A stretch of DNA of 64,000 bases from Tetramitus jugosus (taxonomy: Eukaryota; Heterolobosea; Eutetramitea; Acrasida; Vahlkampfiidae), in the NCBI GenBank assembly GCA_937625935.1, contig OW569382.1, forward strand, positions 124,001 through 188,000, in the 5' to 3' direction. The translations under genes and the position numbers were made by a program. The notes beneath the pieces were generated by a model. The model had not been told where the DNA came from. It saw nothing but the letters and a program-made list of their open reading frames with translations, and made no database searches. Positions 1-8,018 of the stretch are shown here, piece after piece. Within the stretch, counting starts at the first letter, position 1; the number at the start of each line of letters is the position of its first letter.

Positions 1-1
1 T

Positions 2-1675
2 GGTAAGACTGCTGCCTTCTTGTTACCAACTCTTGAAAAGCTGCTGTACAGAAACAGAAACGAAAAGGCTGTACGTGCTCTCGTTTTGTTGCCTACTCGT
101 GAGTTGGCCTCTCAGTGCTTCAGTGTTGCTGCAAAGCTTGCTCGATTTACCGATATTACCATGTGTTTGGTTGTTGGAGGTGACGTCAACCAGAAACAAC
201 AAACAGATGCTCTCCGGAGGTGCCCAGATTTGGTGATTGCCACACCTGGACGTATTGTGGATCACTTGTTGAACACTGCCAACTTTGGATTGGAAGGCGT
301 TGAGATTCTAGTGTTGGATGAAGCTGATCGTTTGCTTGAACTCGGTTTCCAGCCTCAATTGGAAGAAGTGATTAACAATATTCCAAAGGCAAGACAAACT
401 ATGCTTTTCTCAGCTACCATGACTGACTCTGTTTCAGAGTTGATCAAACTCAGTTTGAAAAATCCTCGTCGTATCGCAATTGATAACAGAGCCGACGTTT
501 CTACAACACTGGAGCAAGAATTTGTGAGAATTAGAGGTAGAAATGAAATTTGGAGAGAAGGTGTGCTCATGTCTCTGGTCACACGTACCTTTACCGAACA
601 AGTCATCATCTTTGTGAACAGAAAGGACACTGCTCGCAGACTTGTCATCTTGTTCAAGGTCAAGAAATTGAAGGTGTCTGAACTTCACGGTAACTTGTCT
701 CAAGCACAACGGTTGTCCGAGTTGAAGAAGTTTACTGTCGGAAAGACAAATTATATGATTTGTACGGATGTTGCTGCTCGTGGTCTCGATATTAAGAACG
801 TGAAGACTGTGATCAATTATGAGATGCCTGCTGAGTTGAAGACATATATTCATCGTGTTGGTAGAACAGCCAGAGCTGGTCAATCAGGTACATCTGTCTC
901 ACTGACTGGTGAAGAAGATCGTATTGTACTGAAGCAAATTGTGAAGAGAGCAAAGAGCAATGGGGAATCGATCAAACACAGAGTCGTTCCTAATGAAACC
1001 ATCTTGTACTGGACTCAAAAGATTGAAGATATGGCCAAGCAGATCAAGGACATTGAAATGAGTAACGAAGCAGAGAGAGAATTGGAGAGAGCTGAAATGA
1101 AGGCAAGCAAGATGAAGAATCTAGTAGAGTTTGCTGGTGAGATTGCAACTAGACCAAAGAAGGAGTGGGTCATGAGCAAAGTTGCAGAAAAGAAGCTCGG
1201 CAAGAGAGAAAGAGAAGAGAAGGGTGTTGATGCCACTGGTAAGCGAATGAAGAAGGAAGTGGGAGATGTTTCCCAAGCACAGCCTGTCAAGAAGGAGAAG
1301 GATAGAAAGAATATGACTAGGCGAGAACTCAGAAAGGACACAGAGAAGAAACTTGAACAACAAGCTCTGCAACAACACGGCATCAAGAATCTGGATAAGT
1401 TCATGAAGGGTAACAAGGCTAAGGCTAGAACAACTGAGAGACTCACTCAAAAGGGTATCAAGGTGCCAGAAATTGTTGAAGCAAAGAAGCAACAAGAAGC
1501 AAAGAAGGCTGAAAGAAGAGATATGAAGAAGGAGGCTCGTCGTGCAAAGAGAGAAGCCAAGCACAAGGACAAGTCTGCTGAAAAGAGAGAGACAGAGAAG
1601 ATTGAAAAAGAGTTGTACAAGAGCACGAAGCCAAAGAAGAGCGCAAAGACAAAGCAAAGATACAAGAGAAGATAA
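2..1675 (+). CDS. DDX27: DEAD-box RNA helicase, DDX27/Drs1 type (5' truncated by window edge)
   Basis: This is an ATP-dependent RNA helicase of the family that acts in nucleolar large-subunit ribosome assembly. The reading frame is already open at base 2, inside motif I (GKTAAF), so the N-terminal region and the start codon lie before the window. Visible motifs are PTRELA (Ia), a DEAD box in VLDEADRLLELGF, SAT in MLFSATM (III) and HRVGRTARAG (VI). After the helicase core comes a long Lys/Glu/Arg-rich tail of about 200 residues ending in TKQRYKRR, as in Drs1/DDX27. The sequence right after motif I (LLPTLEKLLYRNR) also resembles DDX27 more than other DEAD proteins. The stop is TAA at 1673-1675. 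Family assignment is firm and ortholog assignment is likely. Confidence 0.9.
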   Translation, partial: GKTAAFLLPTLEKLLYRNRNEKAVRALVLLPTRELASQCFSVAAKLARFTDITMCLVVGGDVNQKQQTDALRRCPDLVIATPGRIVDHLLNTANFGLEGVEILVLDEADRLLELGFQPQLEEVINNIPKARQTMLFSATMTDSVSELIKLSLKNPRRIAIDNRADVSTTLEQEFVRIRGRNEIWREGVLMSLVTRTFTEQVIIFVNRKDTARRLVILFKVKKLKVSELHGNLSQAQRLSELKKFTVGKTNYMICTDVAARGLDIKNVKTVINYEMPAELKTYIHRVGRTARAGQSGTSVSLTGEEDRIVLKQIVKRAKSNGESIKHRVVPNETILYWTQKIEDMAKQIKDIEMSNEAERELERAEMKASKMKNLVEFAGEIATRPKKEWVMSKVAEKKLGKREREEKGVDATGKRMKKEVGDVSQAQPVKKEKDRKNMTRRELRKDTEKKLEQQALQQHGIKNLDKFMKGNKAKARTTERLTQKGIKVPEIVEAKKQQEAKKAERRDMKKEARRAKREAKHKDKSAEKRETEKIEKELYKSTKPKKSAKTKQRYKRR

Positions 1676-1826
1676 ACCATCAGATTTTGTGCATTTCCAA
1701 ACTCATCGATCCCAAAATATCCTCTAAGTTTTCATTTCACAACAAAAATACAATCACGTGTTTTTGCGAACCAGAACAGAAGCAGAAGAAAAGACCTGAC
1801 AAGAGTTTTGATCCAGAAACATAACA

Positions 1827-2078
1827 ATGGTAGAACCAACCGAACAATCTGATAACAAGAGAAGCTACAAGTTTGCTGGATATCCCACAAGGGGATTAAC
1901 TGACAAGGAGTTTGAAGAAAACATGAAGAAGATGAAACATCGTTGTAAATTGCCCAACCTAACAGGAATCCAACAAATTCCTGCGAAGGAAGGTGTTTCC
2001 ATGATCTTTAATGACAGAGGTCGAAGTGCCAACCCTGTGACTCGAGAATCAATGAAAACTGATGATACTCCCCAATGA
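1827..2078 (+). CDS. Small hypothetical protein (83 aa)
   Basis: An 83-residue polar protein starting at ATG after a CAA/GAA-rich leader, 150 bp downstream of the helicase gene and in the same direction. It is rich in Lys and Met in the middle (EENMKKMKHRCKL) and has no signal peptide or membrane segment. I do not recognise a domain. Coding status is supported by the good ATG context (aacaATGG), the end-to-end open frame and the AT-rich trailer that follows. It could be a small nuclear or ribosome-associated protein, but that would be a guess. Confidence 0.5.
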   Translation: MVEPTEQSDNKRSYKFAGYPTRGLTDKEFEENMKKMKHRCKLPNLTGIQQIPAKEGVSMIFNDRGRSANPVTRESMKTDDTPQ

Positions 2079-2180
2079 CCATGGAATAAATTATCTGCTT
2101 AGTCATTTATTTGTTGTACATTCGTGAGTTTAGTATCGAGCTATTGTCTGATTGGTATGTTTCCTCTATTGTATGATGCA

Positions 2181-2390
2181 TCAGGATTGTTTTTGTATTG
2201 ACACCAAAGGATCTGGTAATCGCATGGCGTCTTTGGGAACAATCTTGTCTTTGAACTCCTCATCTGCAACTTCAAAATACTGAAAATTTTCTTGCTCACA
2301 ATATTCTTCAATATCTCCACTTGAATTGTTCCTCGATCGAAAAGAGATATTCCTTTGCCGTGCGGACAGTAAAGTACGATGGATCAACAT
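2181..2390 (-). CDS. Small hypothetical protein, possible mitochondrial presequence
   Basis: This minus-strand frame encodes about 69 residues from the first ATG at 2390. The frame stays open further upstream to about 2429 but without an ATG. The N-terminus (MLIHRTLLSARQRNISFRSR) is rich in Arg and Ser with no acidic residues, which resembles a mitochondrial targeting sequence. The rest is acidic (DIEEYCEQENF). It lies divergent to the LYR-motif gene, with about 90 bp between the starts. No family was recognised. An upstream exon, or a spurious ORF, remains possible. Confidence 0.35.
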   Translation of the reverse strand: MLIHRTLLSARQRNISFRSRNNSSGDIEEYCEQENFQYFEVADEEFKDKIVPKDAMRLPDPLVSIQKQS

Positions 2391-2480
2391 TATCCAGAGG
2401 TTGTATTTTCGTCGGCAGATTGAAAACACCGACCCGACAAAAATTTTGTTGAGTCTTCAATCAAGAAAAAACAAGTTTGC

Positions 2481-3146
2481 ATGATGAATCCCATTGTTCA
2501 ACAGAGTTTGTCTCTGTACAGACGCATTCTGCGAAATGCCAACAAAATTGTTCAGATCAATAGTGGAGCATCTGACTTCTCATCCACGGATGAACTCAAT
2601 CGAAGTCGCAAAGTCATTGAACTCATTCCCGATGTTGAAATGTGCGAATACATAACGGACACGGCGCGGAAACATTTTCGCCTCACACAGCGCCAATTTT
2701 TACAAGGAAAGCTTACGGATAGCGATGAGATTTTGAAGCGATTGAACACTGCCAAATGGGCCAACGTTGGCATTGAATGTGCACTCAGAGACATGACACG
2801 TCCGACGCACAAACGAAAGAACATTAAGCAGTCACCCACGATCAACATTCTGCAGGTTGCAATCGAAGGATATGGCAACAATCAAGTTCATGATGAATTG
2901 TTGGATGCGCTTGTGGTGGCAGCCAAATTTGATCAACTTCATCGAAACAAACCACAAGGTAAACAAGCTCCTGTCGTAGTGCCTCCACCTACCACTTCCT
3001 CTTTGAAAGCTAACAGTGAAAAGCTTTCTAGTCGCCGCAGTAGTGGCGCTTCTGCCGGCAAACTCGCGCTCAAAAAATCAAAGATTTCGAGCTCAACCAA
3101 GAGGAAAAAGCTTAGTTCACCTTCGTTAGTGAAGAAGAGTGATTGA
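2481..3146 (+). CDS. LYR-motif (Complex1_LYR) protein
   Basis: A 221-residue protein. The first 80 residues carry the LYR signature: SLYRRILRNANKI, then a helix ending in YITDTARKHFRLTQRQF, the usual L-Y-R...F layout. LYRM proteins are mitochondrial adaptors that bind the acyl carrier protein and assist Fe-S delivery or assembly of respiratory complexes. The C-terminal third (from about residue 150) is Ser/Lys/Pro-rich and probably disordered; this is longer than the usual roughly 90-aa LYRM protein. The start is the first of two adjacent ATG codons. The motif is clear but the exact paralog cannot be named. Confidence 0.7.
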   Translation: MMNPIVQQSLSLYRRILRNANKIVQINSGASDFSSTDELNRSRKVIELIPDVEMCEYITDTARKHFRLTQRQFLQGKLTDSDEILKRLNTAKWANVGIECALRDMTRPTHKRKNIKQSPTINILQVAIEGYGNNQVHDELLDALVVAAKFDQLHRNKPQGKQAPVVVPPPTTSSLKANSEKLSSRRSSGASAGKLALKKSKISSSTKRKKLSSPSLVKKSD

Positions 3147-3465
3147 GCGAGCATTGTTGCTGCTGTTGTTGTTGTGTCTGCCTCGATCATCAACTCTACC
3201 TGTGGTTGTCGTGGCTCCTCTTTGATCAATCTTCAGAGGCTGATCAAACATCAATTCCACTGTGGTTACATTGAAAACGCCTCTCTTGCTCTGGTGCAAC
3301 TGCAAGATCTGGCTGCACAGTAAAATCACTTTTGCACTATTCTTTGCTCGTTCATTTCTGTTTCTTCTCCTGTCCGTTTGGATGACATCTGTGAGATAGT
3401 TAGATGAATGGGTCAGCATAAATCACAAAGTTCAATTTAGTCGGCAACGTGTTACGTGAGGATGA
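3147..3465. other. Intergenic spacer
   Basis: This spacer lies between the LYR gene and a weak minus-strand ORF. It holds (TTG)n-type simple sequence near 3158-3175. A minus-strand open frame crosses it but overlaps the LYR gene end, lacks family features and has low-complexity composition, so I do not call it. Confidence 0.4.
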
Positions 3466-3762
3466 TCACATACACAAGTTATGATTCTTGGCAAGTGAGA
3501 GTTCTCTGTGTGGAACAGGTTCCAATTCTAAGCTTGCACTATTGTCTGCTGCATTGTCATGATTCATGACCAATGATGTTTCACTGATCTGTAAGGCTTG
3601 TTGCACGCAAAGCTCATGATTCAACCGTTGAATGGTTCTGATCCTTTGTAGCTGCCGTTGAACAAACTTGTTGAACGACAATGCATCAATCAAAATGCGC
3701 AAAGACAGAGTGGAAAGAGGAACATAGAGCCCAATGGCAAACAAACCATCCACCAACGACAT
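3466..3762 (-). CDS. Hypothetical small protein with one hydrophobic segment
   Basis: This minus-strand frame gives 98 residues from the ATG at 3762. The N-terminus has a hydrophobic stretch (GLFAIGLYVPLSTLSLRIL), followed by a basic helix (FVQRQLQRIRTIQRL) and a polar tail. It begins about 50 bp downstream of the 5S rRNA gene on the same strand. A similar spacing is seen at the other 5S locus, where an F-box gene begins 75 bp after the 5S. No family was recognised. It may be real, or a fragment of a gene interrupted by the 5S locus. Confidence 0.3.
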   Translation of the reverse strand: MSLVDGLFAIGLYVPLSTLSLRILIDALSFNKFVQRQLQRIRTIQRLNHELCVQQALQISETSLVMNHDNAADNSASLELEPVPHRELSLAKNHNLCM

Positions 3763-3814
3763 GTTCAATTGTTTTGAATTCCAGGTTTTTTGCTGTTGGC
3801 ACAAAAAGCCAAAA

Positions 3815-3933
3815 GCCTACATTACTGAGGGTTCTCGAGTAGTCTCCTATCTCAATACTAACTCAGCCAGATGGTGCTTAACTTCTCTATTCGAAATGGG
3901 AAGAGGTGGTTCCACCATTGTATGAACGTAGAC
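3815..3933 (-). rRNA. 5S ribosomal RNA, copy 1
   Basis: Read on the minus strand, this 119-nt segment has the full 5S architecture. The first six bases (GUCUAC) pair with the last six (GUAGGC) to form helix I. It contains CAUAC after helix I, CCCAUUUCGAA and GAGAAGUUAAGCACC (box A region of the internal promoter), and GAUAGGAGACUAC (box C). A TTTT run follows directly on the minus strand, as expected of a Pol III terminator. It is identical along its length to the copy at 24898-25016. About 40 nt of upstream flank is also conserved between the two loci. The gene is dispersed among protein genes and not in a tandem array. Confidence 0.9.
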
Positions 3934-4320
3934 ATTAGATTCAATTCGTAATTGTTTTTGGCGCCGAAGGCGGACGAAGTGGTGTCAAATTGAAACTGAA
4001 ACTGTCCTGTTCAATACATGGAAGAAAGATCAGATGGAGCCTTAATTTGGATGTCCATCATTCTTGTTCTTCGAATTGATGAAAAACCAGATTTCTCTCA
4101 CCATCAGAAAATAGTTAGTCATTTCTCCTTGCGGAGAATTGATGACTTGATGAACGGATGATTGACGAACGGGACACTTGACCTACGAACTGCACAGACC
4201 ACGACTTGAACAGTCGCTTATAAAAGGCCAGATAATATGTGCCAGAGCTTAGTACAAACCAACAACTCACACAAAGACGAGAACACCACAAGTAACTAAC
4301 TAGCCCTATAACTTCTCAAG
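3934..4320. other. Spacer between 5S copy 1 and the cofilin gene
   Basis: Bases 3934-3975 resemble the flank of the second 5S gene. Bases 3960-3982 are a GC-rich 23-mer (starts GGCGCCGAAGGCGGACGAAG) that recurs exactly at 25566-25588. The rest holds the cofilin promoter, with a TATA box at 4219-4225 and an untranslated leader. I see no other gene. Confidence 0.5.
4219..4225 (+). promoter_or_regulatory. TATA box of the cofilin gene
   Basis: TATAAAA lies 96 bp before the cofilin ATG at 4321, in a GC-richer context (cgctTATAAAAggcc). This predicts transcription starting near 4250 and a leader of about 70 nt. Similar TATAAA motifs at about the same distance precede the WH2 peptide and HAM1-like genes. 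Confidence 0.6.
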
Positions 4321-4752
4321 ATGACTCAAACTGGAATTCCAACCCATGACACTGCTATTACCACATTCAGAGACTGCTTCCTCAAGGGTGAACATAAATA
4401 TGTTACATTCCTTATTAAGGATGGCTCTATTCAAGTGGAGCGAACTGGTTCTTCTCTAGAGGAGTTGGTCCAAGGTTTACCAAGCAATGAATGTAGATAT
4501 GCCGTCTATAGAGCCAACTACACTGTCCCTTCTGAAATTCAAGGAATAGCTGACAGTCAAAGAAGCAAGAGTGTAATGATACTGTGGGCTCCTTCGACTG
4601 CCAACGTTAGAAACAAATTTGTCTACTCTGCTACTCGAATTCCATTTGGAAATCGCCTCGGCTTCTCTGGGCTAAGTGTCCAAACCAGCGATGTCAACCA
4701 GCTCTCTGAAGAAGAGATCTTGGGCAAATGCAAGGCATTTTTCAAGCATTGA
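4321..4752 (+). CDS. Actin-depolymerising factor / cofilin
   Basis: A single-exon protein of 143 residues, the usual ADF/cofilin length. Landmarks are a short N-terminal segment with Ser/Thr (MTQTGIPTHDTAITTF), the central beta strands (YVTFLIKDGSIQVE, CRYAVYRANYT), the actin-binding long helix region KSVMILWAPSTANVRNKFVYSATR and the C-terminal helix (LSEEEILGKCKAFFKH). The protein binds ADP-actin, severs and depolymerises filaments in the cytoplasm, and so speeds turnover during amoeboid movement. It has a strong TATA promoter, fitting high expression. The identification is firm. Confidence 0.92.
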   Translation: MTQTGIPTHDTAITTFRDCFLKGEHKYVTFLIKDGSIQVERTGSSLEELVQGLPSNECRYAVYRANYTVPSEIQGIADSQRSKSVMILWAPSTANVRNKFVYSATRIPFGNRLGFSGLSVQTSDVNQLSEEEILGKCKAFFKH

Positions 4753-5269
4753 TCTCACTCAGGTGAAGTGGACTCCTTCCTCAATCATGTACATATCATT
4801 TCGATCAAATCCATGGTAAAACCTCCGTGGATGTCCAATGGCATCAATGTTGCTTTGAACAAAGTAAAGACCATTTCAACTCATTTCTTTATCTCTTCTT
4901 TCACATGATTATGAACAAATTTGCAATTTATTATGACAATATTTATTCTGCTTTTTCAATGGTAGCAACAACATACTACTCCTCCATTTTTGTTGGCCAC
5001 AACATTCATCAATGTGTTGAGGAGAAAACATTACATCATTCCAGCCCTTCTGAACTGTCATGATAATCAACTTCGTCAAAAGGAGTTTGATAAACACCTC
5101 CTTAATGTTCGAAATTGTGACAGACAGAACATTCATTACGGTCTTGATTCACATTAGAGAAACTTCGATCGAGAAGACTACACAGAAACACACTGAAGTC
5201 AGAACTGAATAAATTAAATTGTATTTCTTTGAAATTGCCAAGTTGAAATTTGTTTCAATCAAAACTGTG
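4753..5269. other. Intergenic region between convergent genes
   Basis: This AT-rich spacer lies between the 3' ends of the cofilin gene and the LRR/ankyrin gene. It probably contains both polyadenylation regions. ORFs on either strand are short and AT-driven, and I see no RNA gene or repeat. Confidence 0.4.
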
Positions 5270-7105
5270 TTACGGATACTCGCTGAATCGTTTCGTTTTC
5301 TCTCGGAGGGACATACAATTAAGTGATTCTATGCTACTTCGTATGTTCTCTCTTGATTCATCATCGCCCTTTGCTCTTTTGTGCCTCTTGTATCTAGTCA
5401 AAATGACAGCCTTTCGTTTCCTGGTCAAAGAGAAATCGGGATCGTCACTATTGGTTCGTTTGTTGTTTACCTTTGCAATCATCTGGTCCACTTGGATCGC
5501 TTCTTCTGGACATAATCGATGCAAAATATCAGTACATATAGAGCGTGGATACTTGTTAGAGCTGATTGTCCTAAGCATGATATCATAGGCATATTTTCCG
5601 GACTCATTCTTGAGATAGGTTTTGATTCCGGGCATGTCGAGCAATAGCTCAATGATATTCGGTAGACATCGAATTGAACGGCAAGCAATGTGGAGAATCG
5701 TCTCTTTGTTATTATTCATCTGATTGACATCACTCACTCCATATCGACGAATCATGGTTCTTGCTAGTTCTAAACGATCCTCTGCCAGTGCTACATGTAG
5801 GTAAGTATTACCGTTGTAATCGAGATATGATTGAACATTTTGACACCCGATTTTGTCCAAAGCCAGCAAGGGAAGGTATTCATCACTTGCGCCAAGAATA
5901 GTGAATAGTTGATCCATGAATTTTTTGTTACTTGTAAGATCATCTGATTCCTCCAATACTTTATGAAGAACGCAAGGTCCAATGGTACACTTGAGATAGT
6001 GCTGGGGAATGATCTCTTGTCCCTTCAATGAGCAACTATGGTCGCAGAAGAGTTGGTACAATAACGGAGCATTCTCTACATAAGCAAGCAAATTGGGAAC
6101 CCACTTGAAGTCAAATCCATAATCGGGCATCTGTTGAATCACAGGATATGCATAATCTCCAACAAACTTCAATACACTAGGGGACAACACATGCATAAAA
6201 TCAAACTTTGTAAACTTAGGAAGGAAGAAAGCAATAAACTCTTCACTTTTACATGTCTCTCCTCCCAAAAGTCGATTCCAGTCCTTCACTCGAAACCATG
6301 AGAAAAACTCAGTGTGGTACTTGTTAAACAGTTCACTTAGGTATCTCTTTCTTCTGACCCAAGGACCAACGTGTAACACCAGGTACAAGTAGCTTCTGCT
6401 ATCGTCACATTTCACATAGGTCCTTGGCGACAAACCACATTGACTTAAGTTATCAAATGCCAGTGATATATTGGGTTGGTGAAAACACGGATAAATGTTC
6501 AACGCTAGATCCTCGTTCGTTGTTAATGGAAGCGAGCGGATTAAATTATACTCGCCAACACCACCTAGTATGAGGGCTCGCGCATCTTGAAACTCACCCA
6601 GTTCCGCCTTGTCTAAAATGTCATGCTTCCTTTTCATTAGGTCAAAGATTTCATCCCGAAGTTGGTTTACACTTTGTTCATCCAAACTTGCATTGTAGAC
6701 ATTCAACTGTTTCAGATTCGGAGCAAATCGAAGAGTTTCAGCAATCATCTTTCGGAGTTCCTTTCTCTCATCTGTCCGTCTTTCTTTGCCCACCTGATGC
6801 CAGTCAACGGACAAAAACACATTAATAACCTCGACATTGGTTTGAAGAAGATCAAGGGCCTTCAATCCTTCCCAGAACAAAGTATCAACAACAGGGATCC
6901 TGGCAAGGGAACGCTTTGTCTTGTAGAAAATGTTTTCTGAGCATGTCAACTCCTTCAAGTTTGGAAATTTTGCAAAAACTTTTTGCATCTCCCTTAAGAA
7001 AGGAAGCTCAGTAGACAACACAAGAGTGCGAATCTTACTTCTGTTGCACTTTTTAATCATCCTGGTCATCAGTGAATTTGCCACTGTTGGAGAGCACGGT
7101 GACAT
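5270..7105 (-). CDS. Leucine-rich-repeat / ankyrin-repeat protein
   Basis: About 611 residues from the first in-frame ATG at 7105. The frame is open to about 7199 without an ATG, so a short upstream exon is possible. The N-terminal part looks like degenerate leucine-rich repeats (KIRTLVLSTELPFLREMQKVFAKFPNLKELTC). The C-terminal third has ankyrin repeats: YLDYNGNTYLHVALAEDRLE and NNKETILHIACRSIRC. The tail is basic (SLTRKRKAVILTRYKRHKRAK) and could be a nuclear signal. The domain set implies protein-protein binding; partner and location are unknown. It converges with the cofilin gene. Confidence 0.75.
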   Translation of the reverse strand: MSPCSPTVANSLMTRMIKKCNRSKIRTLVLSTELPFLREMQKVFAKFPNLKELTCSENIFYKTKRSLARIPVVDTLFWEGLKALDLLQTNVEVINVFLSVDWHQVGKERRTDERKELRKMIAETLRFAPNLKQLNVYNASLDEQSVNQLRDEIFDLMKRKHDILDKAELGEFQDARALILGGVGEYNLIRSLPLTTNEDLALNIYPCFHQPNISLAFDNLSQCGLSPRTYVKCDDSRSYLYLVLHVGPWVRRKRYLSELFNKYHTEFFSWFRVKDWNRLLGGETCKSEEFIAFFLPKFTKFDFMHVLSPSVLKFVGDYAYPVIQQMPDYGFDFKWVPNLLAYVENAPLLYQLFCDHSCSLKGQEIIPQHYLKCTIGPCVLHKVLEESDDLTSNKKFMDQLFTILGASDEYLPLLALDKIGCQNVQSYLDYNGNTYLHVALAEDRLELARTMIRRYGVSDVNQMNNNKETILHIACRSIRCLPNIIELLLDMPGIKTYLKNESGKYAYDIMLRTISSNKYPRSICTDILHRLCPEEAIQVDQMIAKVNNKRTNSDDPDFSLTRKRKAVILTRYKRHKRAKGDDESRENIRSSIESLNCMSLREKTKRFSEYP

Positions 7106-7406
7106 ATTGAGGCAAGTGACCTCAGATAGTGCACGACGAGAGAAGTGATGGGCAAAGTACTTGCTCAATGAACGGAGAGAAAAGTAGCTGTATTGACGTC
7201 AATGGTGTGTCAGCGTCAGCTGATACCGATGATGAAAGAAAATCATGACATACTAGGGCCACGTTGGTAAATAGGCAAAAATGAGATATTGAACTTCTTG
7301 TGGAATTACATGAAAATCGGCCATATTCACCTGTTTGAATGTTGTTTTGTTTCGCTTATCTTCGAGAAAATGGTCGATTTTTTTGGTGCCACCAAAAAAC
7401 ATTTTA

Positions 7407-7760
7407 TTAGATCCGGTTTACGGCGGCCATCACCCTGAGGACCACCGCAATGATGATGAATATTATGCACAGTATAAATGGAAGGAAGAATAGAGCTGTC
7501 AATAGGCCAGCAATCTTTGCATAAAATCTTGCCTTACTCGATGGACTGTTCCTGTACAAAAGATAGATGATAATCCACAGAACGAGATGTCCAAAGAAGA
7601 AACTTAGAATCAGCAGGAGTAGGGATGTGGTCTCATCCGATTGGGCTTGCAGTGGGTCACCATTGTTGGGAGTTGTTAAACTTGCAGATGGAGCATATTG
7701 TGGTAAATCGTAGTTTTGTTGTTGGTATGAGGATTGTTGTTGGGTCTTTGGGGTGGCCAT
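7407..7760 (-). CDS. Small protein with two transmembrane segments
   Basis: A 117-residue protein. The first 40 residues are Gln/Ser/Pro-rich and cytosolic-looking (TPKTQQQSSYQQQNYDLPQY). They are followed by two hydrophobic helices, LLLLILSFFFGHLVLWIIIYLLY and a longer C-terminal one (GLLTALFFLPFILCIIFIIIAVVL). It lacks a cleavable signal peptide. The Pro/Gln/Tyr-rich tail plus membrane hairpin is a common layout for small endomembrane proteins. No family was recognised. It is divergent to the SAC3 gene, with about 260 bp between start codons. Confidence 0.65.
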   Translation of the reverse strand: MATPKTQQQSSYQQQNYDLPQYAPSASLTTPNNGDPLQAQSDETTSLLLLILSFFFGHLVLWIIIYLLYRNSPSSKARFYAKIAGLLTALFFLPFILCIIFIIIAVVLRVMAAVNRI

Positions 7761-8018
7761 TGTGACTATGTTCTTTGTTTAGTTGTCGAATGGCGAAAAA
7801 GTTGACACGAATTTTCACACAGACCGTATCCAATTCGAATTGGGAATGGCACCAAGTTTGGGAATTGACGAACATTGAGTCTCCTGCAGAAAAAACAATT
7901 GGCTCAACAATTCTCCTCCCTCCACTTTTATGTCACAAAAATACCCCTCATTCCAATTTTTTCGTTGAAGTTTCATCCACAGCTTTTTCACACAAACCAC
8001 AAATTGAAAGTCAGGAAT

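Noticed and set aside
1015-1657. Long minus-strand ORFs in the helicase tail
   Set aside because: Lys/Glu-rich coding DNA (AAG/GAA) reads as Leu/Phe/Ser on the other strand; these are compositional shadows.
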